From contig JAUSFD010000027.1 in NCBI GenBank assembly GCA_030649955.1, forward strand, positions 1-64,000: DNA of 64,000 nt, in the 5' to 3' direction. This stretch comes from Candidatus Peregrinibacteria bacterium. Its GTDB lineage: Bacteria > Patescibacteriota > Gracilibacteria > Peribacterales > Peribacteraceae. Below the pieces are notes generated by a model. The model had not been told where the DNA came from and searched no databases. It worked only from the letters and a program-made list of their open reading frames with translations. The position numbers and the translations under genes were made by a program. Position 1 is the first letter of the stretch. Each line of letters starts with the position of its first letter. Positions 57,881-64,000 of this stretch are shown one piece after another.

Positions 57881-57966
57881 GTGAAATAAGGAACGATCAG
57901 ATGCACTGTGTACGAGACCTCTGGTCCCCCGTAGTCCGAAGAGGCGGACGAAGGGGGAAGCTACTG

Positions 57967-58005
57967 GCCACGTCATTCGCGAATGACAGTGGCGAACGAC
58001 GTGGC
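57967..58005. repeat. 39-nt structured repeat, copy B
   Basis: The same length and layout as copy A at 15708-15746: outer GCCAC/GTGGC and inner palindrome GTCATTCG/CGAATGAC. It lies between tRNA-Ile and rplI, after another hairpin TCCCCC...GGGGGA. Confidence 0.65.
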
Positions 58006-58090
58006 TGGCCCGTATTTGAATGCGCTGAAAGATCAACTAAGCAAAACACGCTCTCGCGAGCGAGTATAGCAGCGCAGCGTGGTAGTTCGA

Positions 58091-58537
58091 TCAGGCTTCT
58101 GCCGTGACCGTGACCTTCACGGGCTGCTCTGCCTCTCCTATCCGCACACGGATATCAAAGGTGCCAACAGCCTTGATGGGTGTTGGGATCGTGATGGTAT
58201 TCACAGGGACGGTGATCGTGTGCTGCTCCTTGAGGGCCTCCGCGATCTGTTCCTCAGAGATCCCAGCGTAGAGCTTGCCGGTCTTCGTGGCCTTGCGCTT
58301 GAAGGTGACCATCTTGCCTGTGAGAGCTGCAGACGCACCTGCCTGCACTTCCTTCTCGTGGAGTTTCTCCTCTGCGCGACGCTTGATGTGCTCCGCGTAG
58401 CGCTTGCGGACGGTGGGAGTCGCGACGAGAGCCTTCCTCTGGGGGAGGAGGAAATTGAGGGCGAAGCCATCTCCCACGACGAGGAGGTCGTTCTTCTTCC
58501 CAATGCCGTTGATGTCCTCGAGGAGGAGGATTTCCAT
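58091..58537 (-). CDS. rplI: 50S ribosomal protein L9 (bL9)
   Basis: A 148-residue L9 with the two-domain form: N-terminal rRNA-binding part (MEILLLEDINGIGKKNDLLV, GFALNFLLPQRKA), the long connecting helix (about 45-75) and a C-terminal domain ending VTVTAEA. Several CPR lineages lack L9, so its presence narrows the lineage. TTATCT lies 5 nt before the ATG. Confidence 0.93.
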   Translation of the reverse strand: MEILLLEDINGIGKKNDLLVVGDGFALNFLLPQRKALVATPTVRKRYAEHIKRRAEEKLHEKEVQAGASAALTGKMVTFKRKATKTGKLYAGISEEQIAEALKEQHTITVPVNTITIPTPIKAVGTFDIRVRIGEAEQPVKVTVTAEA

Positions 58538-58647
58538 GGGAGAGATAAGAGAGAAGATGCAGTGCCTGAAAGCCTATTAATGGCTCTGAAAAGGCCAAGG
58601 TAGTGTACTCGGGTGGCTTCCTGGCGTCAATGCTGCGAGGAATTCCG

Positions 58648-60867
58648 TCAGTCTCCTCCGCTGAAGAGTGAGGGGATCCACCCCAAGAATGAGAGCCAAC
58701 TCTTCCCTGGCTGGAAAACCCGATCCTGCTTGACATACCACCGATGTAGTGTCAAGAAACGATCCGAGTGGAGGGAGAGCGTTCCGAACTCCACACCCAG
58801 CACATCCTCGTGGTGCGCAAAGGTGTAGAGCGGAGAGTAGAGGAAGATCGCCGGGACATCCTTCTTGAGCACTTCACGAAGCTCCTGAAGGGCTTCCAGG
58901 CGCTCGTTCTCATCACGCGTGCGCCGTGCGGTTTCCAGGAGGGAATCCGCTTTGAAGGATGAATACTGCGAGAGGTTGTAGGCATCCAGCCGCAGGTCCC
59001 GACGCTCCCCCGTGAGCTTCTGCACACCGCTCGAGTGCCAGTAGGGGTAACTATCCAAGTTATCGAGGAGGGACTGGCCGAAGAGGAGGACGTCGTACTC
59101 TCTCCTCAGGAGCCGGCTCTGGAACGCATCCTGCGTTTCCGGCACTTCCACCGTCACCTTCACCCCCAGGGCGGCCCACTGCTCACTGATCGCCTCTGCG
59201 ACTCTGCGGTACGAGGGAGGGCTTGCGCTCGTGAGGAGCGTCAGCGAGAGCACTTCTCCTGCGTCGTTCACACGCACGCTCACGGGATCCTCAGAAGTAC
59301 GTCTCCGCAGCATGCCATTCTCGAGCGCGAGATCCTGTACCGCGATGCGCTCCTCAGCAGGAATTTTCCCATCGCGGGATGCGAGGAAGAGATCGACGAG
59401 TTTCTGCTCCCCCTCGGCTGCCCGGTACTGCTTGGGGTCCGTGACGCGGTTCAGGTAGAACGAATCCATGGTGGCGCCCTTCTCGTTCGTCAGACGGATG
59501 AGGTTCTCTCCGATCCGCAGCGAACCTGTTCCACCGTGCGTTGGCAGACCGACGATCCACGCGCCGGATTGCGTTGGCAGAGGCTGCAGTGGGATACCGT
59601 TCACGCGCGATCCAGGCTTTACATCGACGGAGGATCCGGTGAACGTGAGCACTGCGCCGGTATCAAGGAGGACGACGGGATCGAGGGAGAGCAGACCCAT
59701 ATCGTTGGCTTCGCGGATCTCCAGGAGGCGCTGGAGGCGCACTTTCTCCGGAAGGTTCCAGTGCGAAGAGAAGAGTGCACCCTGCGCAGATTGCGGATCG
59801 AAGTTGTAGCGCCAATCGGCGACATCGATCTCGAGCAGGGGAGTATCTATGATGAAGGACTCGTGTACGGTCTCCGCCGCCGCTTGCTTATCCGTTCCCA
59901 GTTGCAATCCCAGTCGGAGTTGCTCGTCCCGGAGGGATGGCTTCTCGAGATTGAAGAAGAGTGCCACGTACTGCGGGAGAGTGTAGTTCATTGCACGGAA
60001 ACGCTTCGGGATGATTGGCTCTCCTTCGTCATTTCGCGGAACTAAGCGCACACCATCGAGGTTGCGCAGGTCTGAGAGGAGAGTGGGATAGTCCGGGAAG
60101 ATGCGGAGGATGATCCGTTCGAGTTGGTAATCAGGTTTGAGCGATCGGGAGAAGCGTTCGAGTGTCACCTCCGTACTCAAGTCCGTCTGCACAATGCTCT
60201 TGAGTGCGTACGGCCCCGCGCCGATGGGACTGAATGCGAAGTCGAGAGTTTGATTGAGCTTCGCAGGCGGAATGCCTTCGAAGGAGCGCGCAGGCAGGAT
60301 GCCGAGCGTGAGGTTACTGGGGAAGAAGCTGTAGGGCTCGTCCAGGCGGAAGTGCACGGTACGGGAATCGAGCTTCTCCACCGTCACACCTCGGAAGTTC
60401 TGCTGGAGGATGGTGTTCGGGAACTGCGGATGCTGGATCGATTTAAATGTGAAGACCACATCGTCTGCCGTGACGGGGTGCGGGTTCTCCGGTGTGGAAT
60501 CATGCCAGTAGAGATTCTCGCGGAGCTTGAGTTTGTAGAGCTTCCCATCGCCGGAAACATCCATCGTCGCGAGGTCCGGTTCGATCTTGCGCGTCTGAGG
60601 ATTGTACTTGAGGAGTCCTGCGAAGATGAGCGACACGATGTCGCGGTTCACATCATTCGCCACTGTGAACCAGGGGTTCAACGGGAGGAGCTCTCCTACA
60701 GATCCCTCGATGTAGATGCCTCCCTTTGAAGGGACGAGTACCGTACTCTGCGTGTAGAAGAGCCGCAGTAACCCGAACATGCTCAGGATGCAGAGCGCAC
60801 TCAAGGAGGCGAAGGCCCACCGTTCGATGCGCGACATGGCGCCGATGAGATGGAGGAGCCGGTTCAT
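58648..60867 (-). CDS. Peptide-type ABC transporter substrate-binding protein
   Basis: A 739-residue SBP_bac_5 family protein, membrane-anchored by an N-terminal helix (about residues 18-38) rather than a lipid. Conserved signatures are visible (SLIFAGLLKYNPQTRKIEPD, ENLYWHDSTPENPHPVTADD, TFKSIQHP). It would capture oligopeptides outside the cell for an ABC importer, but no permease or ATPase gene is adjacent. It is longer than OppA (about 540) because of an insertion around 400-480. It precedes secG on the other side. Confidence 0.9.
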   Translation of the reverse strand: MNRLLHLIGAMSRIERWAFASLSALCILSMFGLLRLFYTQSTVLVPSKGGIYIEGSVGELLPLNPWFTVANDVNRDIVSLIFAGLLKYNPQTRKIEPDLATMDVSGDGKLYKLKLRENLYWHDSTPENPHPVTADDVVFTFKSIQHPQFPNTILQQNFRGVTVEKLDSRTVHFRLDEPYSFFPSNLTLGILPARSFEGIPPAKLNQTLDFAFSPIGAGPYALKSIVQTDLSTEVTLERFSRSLKPDYQLERIILRIFPDYPTLLSDLRNLDGVRLVPRNDEGEPIIPKRFRAMNYTLPQYVALFFNLEKPSLRDEQLRLGLQLGTDKQAAAETVHESFIIDTPLLEIDVADWRYNFDPQSAQGALFSSHWNLPEKVRLQRLLEIREANDMGLLSLDPVVLLDTGAVLTFTGSSVDVKPGSRVNGIPLQPLPTQSGAWIVGLPTHGGTGSLRIGENLIRLTNEKGATMDSFYLNRVTDPKQYRAAEGEQKLVDLFLASRDGKIPAEERIAVQDLALENGMLRRRTSEDPVSVRVNDAGEVLSLTLLTSASPPSYRRVAEAISEQWAALGVKVTVEVPETQDAFQSRLLRREYDVLLFGQSLLDNLDSYPYWHSSGVQKLTGERRDLRLDAYNLSQYSSFKADSLLETARRTRDENERLEALQELREVLKKDVPAIFLYSPLYTFAHHEDVLGVEFGTLSLHSDRFLTLHRWYVKQDRVFQPGKSWLSFLGWIPSLFSGGD

Positions 60868-60885
60868 GCAGTGTTTCGTCCGCGC

Positions 60886-61101
60886 CTACGCGACGTACCA
60901 CTGAGCGATCGACACGAGGAAGAACGCGATGCTCAGGACGATCGTCGCCTGGAAGATGACGCGCTCCGCTCCCCGGCGCTGGACGATGGTCGCTCCGCTT
61001 CCGCCGAATGTGGCAGAGAGGCCGGATGCCCGGTGCTGCAGCAGGATGACGATGATCAGCAGCACACTGATAATGGACTGGAGGAGCTGCAGGGTGACCA
61101 T
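60886..61101 (-). CDS. secG: Preprotein translocase subunit SecG
   Basis: A 71-residue SecG with two membrane helices (about 5-25 and 47-68) around the conserved loop LLQHRASGLSATFGGSG, including the GGSG motif. It assists SecYE. The start at 61101 (MVTLQLLQSI) fits the family; the frame is open to 61131. It is 18 nt upstream of the substrate-binding protein, likely one transcript. Confidence 0.92.
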   Translation of the reverse strand: MVTLQLLQSIISVLLIIVILLQHRASGLSATFGGSGATIVQRRGAERVIFQATIVLSIAFFLVSIAQWYVA

Positions 61102-61264
61102 AGGAGGGGAGGGAAGCGTTCCAGTGCGCAACGTGATTCCGGACTGGAAAAGCGAAAGCTAGTCTAGGGGATAGCCTTCCCTCTGGCAACCCCGCGCCTA
61201 GGGAGCAAACAGTTCCTCTGTGCGTGTTTTACGTGCGGAGGATCGCGTGGCATGCTCTGAGTGC

Positions 61265-61342
61265 GGGTGGTTAGCTCAGTTGGTCTAGAGCGTCTGGTTT
61301 ACACCCAGAAGGTCACAGGTTCGACTCCTGTACCACCCACCA
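61265..61342 (+). tRNA. tRNA-Val (TAC)
   Basis: A 78-nt cloverleaf with encoded CCA: acceptor GGGTGGT/ACCACCC, anticodon stem TCTGG/CCAGA with loop TTTACAC (anticodon UAC), and T arm ACAGG/CCTGT. A GC-rich hairpin follows within 7 nt. Confidence 0.95.
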
Positions 61343-61348
61343 CACTTC

Positions 61349-61366
61349 GCCCCGCTTTGGCGGGGC
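61349..61366. repeat. GC-rich hairpin, family R copy 3
   Basis: Arms GCCCCGC/GCGGGGC with a TTTG loop, followed by TTCGC, just after tRNA-Val. It may serve as its terminator. The next 150 nt carry further GC-rich hairpins and no gene. Confidence 0.55.
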
Positions 61367-61526
61367 TTCGCGTGGCAAGCCACTATTTCAGTTCGGGAAA
61401 GAAGTGCTTGCCCCTTCGTAGCGAAGCGAAGAGGGGTGCCCCGCGAAGCCGAAGGCGAAGTGGGGGTCCACCCCTAACAGGAGTCGCACAACTCTTTCCC
61501 CATGCGTACTGTGCTACATTCCGATC

Positions 61527-61805
61527 ATGCCCATCAACAGTGAAGGACTGCGCACAGGTCTTACCGAAATCCTCATGGGCACCCCACTCCAGCGGGTGGC
61601 AGACCAAGAGTACCCAACGGATGCGAGCGGACACGTAACGCAGGAAGCACTCGAACGCATGCGTGAGAAACTCCAGCATGCCATCGGTGCGAATGACCGG
61701 TGGCTCGCTGCGAATGTACAGCACGCAGCGAGGACGAAAGTTTCTGACTACAGTGAGAAGTACTGGAGCGCTCTCGCGAGCATCCAGCCAGACGCATCCG
61801 AGTAG
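61527..61805 (+). CDS. Hypothetical small protein
   Basis: A 92-residue helical soluble protein of unknown function (MPINSEGLRTGLTEILMGTP start, then TQEALERMREKLQHAIGAND). TACATT ends exactly 6 nt before the ATG, the leaderless arrangement seen at several genes, which supports this start. Confidence 0.55.
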   Translation: MPINSEGLRTGLTEILMGTPLQRVADQEYPTDASGHVTQEALERMREKLQHAIGANDRWLAANVQHAARTKVSDYSEKYWSALASIQPDASE

Positions 61806-61999
61806 TGAGAAGAGAATTTCGCATGCGATAGCGGAACGAAACGAATTCCTCTGCAATGGAAGTTGCGAACACATGATGTGATCGCGAACGGGATTTTTGC
61901 TCGCACGCCTGCGCTGAACGCTCACTCTATCGTGAAGAGCCCGCGCTTTGACGTGAGGAGAACGCTTTCGATACCGTTGGGTACTTCCCTTCCCTTCCT

Positions 62000-63478
62000 A
62001 TGAGTTCCATACTACGAACCTCTGGGCGAGCAATCGTCCTCGTCTTTGTGATGACCGTTCACGTCTTCCTCGCGTACCCCGCTCTCCTCGTCGCTCCGAC
62101 GTACGCTGCCTTCACGCAGTGTGCGGACGATGAAGACAACGATTACGACGGTGATGTCGATTATCCTGAGGATGATGGATGCTCATCCACGAAGGACAAT
62201 ACCGAGGACGAGGATGACGAGGGCGAATACACGATCGATGTGACGGACAGTCGTACGATCGTGGATGAGGGGGATACCCTCACGTACCGTATTACGCTGC
62301 GCAACGGCACACGACGGCAAAGGGAAGTGGATGTGCGCTTCCTTCAACCATCGGAAACACGCTTCCTCTCTGCAAGTGACGGCGGGGATCGTTCCGGAGA
62401 TACCGTTCGGTGGGACAATCTCGTTGTTGCACGCAGTTCCACGCGAACCCTTACCGTCCGTGTCGATGTCGACGATGCACGGGATGGAGATCTGCTCACA
62501 GCAGAGGTGACGAGTGAGGGCGAGCGCGATACGGATACGACTCGTGTTGAGAATAATGGTGACAATGATGATGACGACGATGACGATGACGATGATGACA
62601 ACGATGGCGATGAGTTCAGCTTGAGTGTTACAGATGGCACGTCCACGGTGGAACGCGGTGATGAGCTCACGTACCGTATCCGTGTGGAGAATCAACGCAA
62701 CAGTTCGTCCTACGCTGATGTCATCGCATACATACCGACGTACACCACCTTCGTTACGGCGAACAATAGTGACAGTCGTTCCGGAGATACCGTGCGCTGG
62801 AACAATGTCTCCGTTGGGCCAGATGGTTCACGTACGCTCTCCCTCACCATCCGCGTGCGCAGTGATGCTCCGCTGGAGCGTGAACTCACGATGCGTGTTA
62901 CAGGTGGGGGCGGTCAGGCGTCGGACCGCACGCGTGTTGTGCGCACATCGTCTTCGTCCCGCAGTTCCACTTCACGGAGCGGAACAACAGGGGATCGCGT
63001 GCTGCTGCGCAAAGTTGCGGATAGGAGCGAAGTGCAGCCGGGTGATCGGGTCACGTACACCATCCAGGTGAACAACATCACGGGGAAGAGGATCCGCAAT
63101 ATCCGTGTGGAGGATCGCTACGACGATCGCTACGCGACGGTGATTGGAGGCGGGAACGATGCATCGTACTCAGGAAACCGCTTGCGGTGGGATATCGACG
63201 ATCTCGCTATCGGGGAAGTGTGGGAGCGCTCGTACACACTCGAGATCGACCGCACTGCTCCGCACAGCCAGCAGATTACGAACATCCTCACAGTCGACGG
63301 TCCGGACATCGATTCCATGTCCCTCACCGAGCGCGTGCGCACGGGCAGGACGGGTGTCATCCGCACGCTGCCGAGCACGGGAGCAGCCTACGATTCCTTG
63401 TTCGTAGCGGGCACACTCTTCAGCGGACTGGGCCTGACTGCAGTGCAGCGCAGGCGCAGGAAGCTCTTATCAGTGTAA
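62000..63478 (+). CDS. LPxTG surface protein with DUF11-like repeats
   Basis: A 492-residue secreted protein: signal peptide (cut near PTYAAF), an acidic Cys-containing region (CADDEDNDYDGD), three DUF11-like Ig modules of about 95 residues (starting near YTIDVTDSRTIVDEG, FSLSVTDGTSTVERG and VLLRKVADRSEVQPG), separated by a poly-Asp tract (about residues 190-202) and a Ser/Arg linker. The C-terminus is a sorting signal: LPSTG (457-461), a hydrophobic helix and RRRRK. A sortase should cleave it and attach it to the wall; none is in this window. Confidence 0.85.
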   Translation: MSSILRTSGRAIVLVFVMTVHVFLAYPALLVAPTYAAFTQCADDEDNDYDGDVDYPEDDGCSSTKDNTEDEDDEGEYTIDVTDSRTIVDEGDTLTYRITLRNGTRRQREVDVRFLQPSETRFLSASDGGDRSGDTVRWDNLVVARSSTRTLTVRVDVDDARDGDLLTAEVTSEGERDTDTTRVENNGDNDDDDDDDDDDDNDGDEFSLSVTDGTSTVERGDELTYRIRVENQRNSSSYADVIAYIPTYTTFVTANNSDSRSGDTVRWNNVSVGPDGSRTLSLTIRVRSDAPLERELTMRVTGGGGQASDRTRVVRTSSSSRSSTSRSGTTGDRVLLRKVADRSEVQPGDRVTYTIQVNNITGKRIRNIRVEDRYDDRYATVIGGGNDASYSGNRLRWDIDDLAIGEVWERSYTLEIDRTAPHSQQITNILTVDGPDIDSMSLTERVRTGRTGVIRTLPSTGAAYDSLFVAGTLFSGLGLTAVQRRRRKLLSV

Positions 63479-63501
63479 GCTAAAAGCTCGTCGCTCAGAG
63501 T

Positions 63502-63518
63502 CTTTCAGAGACTGAAAG
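63502..63518. terminator. Hairpin between convergent genes
   Basis: CTTTCAG-AGA-CTGAAAG between the LPxTG gene and the pilin-like gene. No T tract; a weak bidirectional end or a REP-type hairpin. Confidence 0.35.
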
Positions 63519-63540
63519 CACAGTGCAAATTTCGGAGAAA

Positions 63541-63858
63541 TTACCGCAGCGAGCTGAAGATCTCCTGCATCAGATCCACGATCGTGGAGAAGTTCAGCTG
63601 GAAGGGGATGTCGAGCAGCTTCGAGAGCCAAGACACCACGAAGAACGCGATGAACGTGACGAAGAGTCCGATGATCGCGAAGCGGATGGTGTGGACTGCC
63701 TTCTTGATCTTGTCCTCGTTGCCGGCGGAGAGGATGAAGGTGATACCTCCGACGATGATGAAAACCAAGCAGAGAATGGAGGCGACGATGAGCGCCAGGG
63801 CAATGAATGTGGCAACGATATCGATGATGCTGCCGGATTCCAGGAGTTCGCGAAGCAT
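63541..63858 (-). CDS. Small pilin-like membrane protein (TrbC/VirB2-type)
   Basis: A 105-residue protein with two long hydrophobic helices (about 12-45 and 57-85) and the loop GGITFILSAGNEDKIKKAVH that is typical of CPR small pilin-like proteins related to T4SS_pilin. They are thought to form conjugative or attachment filaments, although individual members are uncharacterised. No other T4SS gene is in view. Confidence 0.65.
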   Translation of the reverse strand: MLRELLESGSIIDIVATFIALALIVASILCLVFIIVGGITFILSAGNEDKIKKAVHTIRFAIIGLFVTFIAFFVVSWLSKLLDIPFQLNFSTIVDLMQEIFSSLR

Positions 63859-63876
63859 ACGCTGAGGTGGGAAGGG

Positions 63877-64000
63877 TTAAGCGACTTGGGGTTCGAGGAT
63901 CTTCAAATTGATCCGTTCAGAGGTGTTGCCACCAATGATGCGTAGGAGTGTGCGTAGCGCCTTTACGGTCTGGCCGCCGCGACCGATGAGCTTGCCCATA
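63877..64000 (-). CDS. khpA: KH-domain RNA-binding protein, 3' end only
   Basis: The last 40 or so codons of a gene that continues beyond the window. MGKLIGRGGQTVKALRTLLR is the GxxG motif and helix of a type II KH domain, as in KhpA (YlqC), a small RNA chaperone that pairs with KhpB. The C-terminus ends LKILEPQVA. The ATG visible at 63999 is probably internal to the domain, so the start is not in the window. Confidence 0.8.
   Translation of the reverse strand, partial: MGKLIGRGGQTVKALRTLLRIIGGNTSERINLKILEPQVA

Noticed and set aside
62555-62612. GAT/GAC microsatellite as a regulatory repeat
   Set aside because: It is in frame and encodes the poly-Asp linker of the LPxTG protein, a common low-complexity spacer.

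Overview
The window reads as a chromosomal segment of a Candidate Phyla Radiation (Patescibacteria) bacterium, most like the Peregrinibacteria/Peribacteria group. This is inferred from the mix of a compact core genome, many small orphan genes, Ser-rich linkers in surface proteins, a TrbC/VirB2-like small pilin, four-helix-bundle (IVP) and serine-recombinase genes typical of that radiation, and a GC-rich backbone. UGA is used as a stop (for example after the A2M gene), so the code is standard. No rRNA operon or CRISPR array is present.

Layout. 1-6.6 kb: a truncated SRPBCC gene, small orphans, rplU, a tgt whose three zinc cysteines are all serine, a DoxX-like membrane protein with a Cys-Gly tail, clpP and miaA. 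6.9-18 kb: recG, a Cys-rich secreted protein, two tiny Met-rich ORFs with promoter and terminator signals, orphans, cupin, lipoproteins, a DsbA-like oxidoreductase and a VanW-domain protein. 18-28.4 kb: a cell-envelope block with a 2003-residue alpha-2-macroglobulin overlapping pbpC (PBP1C), then a LamG/Ser-rich/RTX-repeat surface protein closed by a strong terminator.

28.4-38 kb is a lower-GC integrated island. It ends in a large serine recombinase whose 3' end overlaps an intact antisense tRNA-Ala(CGC). Matching scars lie at its left end and inside it, so it looks like a stack of elements. Cargo: a methyltransferase, an AbiJ-like abortive-infection protein, an AdoMet-decarboxylase-like protein, two tandem collagen-like surface proteins interleaved with three copies of a candidate small ORF, an SLH protein and a zinc-ribbon protein. 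38.1-41 kb is a second small island between tRNA-Phe(GAA) and a decayed copy of its 3' end, carrying an IS200-type transposon and a lipoprotein.

41-50 kb: an ATPase/STAS-like regulator with a clear operator, obg, a mobile-looking IVP unit, dnaK under a CIRCE element, GAPDH, an endonuclease IV-like protein and a CCA-adding enzyme. 50.5-56.3 kb: secreted and envelope proteins, including a 1287-residue Cys-rich SLH-like protein with a near-consensus promoter. 56-64 kb: cold-shock protein, a DUF692/MNIO-like protein, tRNA-Ile(TAT), rplI, a peptide-binding ABC protein, secG, tRNA-Val, an LPxTG surface protein, a small pilin-like membrane protein and the 3' end of a KH-domain gene.

Two genome-wide habits stand out. 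Many genes have a TANNNT -10 box only 6-7 nt before the start codon, implying leaderless mRNAs, and almost none has a Shine-Dalgarno. Small hairpin repeats recur with base-pair-preserving substitutions. The most unusual local structures are the collagen/small-ORF repeat array, the tRNA-Ala scar stack, the IVP unit with its gene-less mini copy, and the cysteine-less Tgt.
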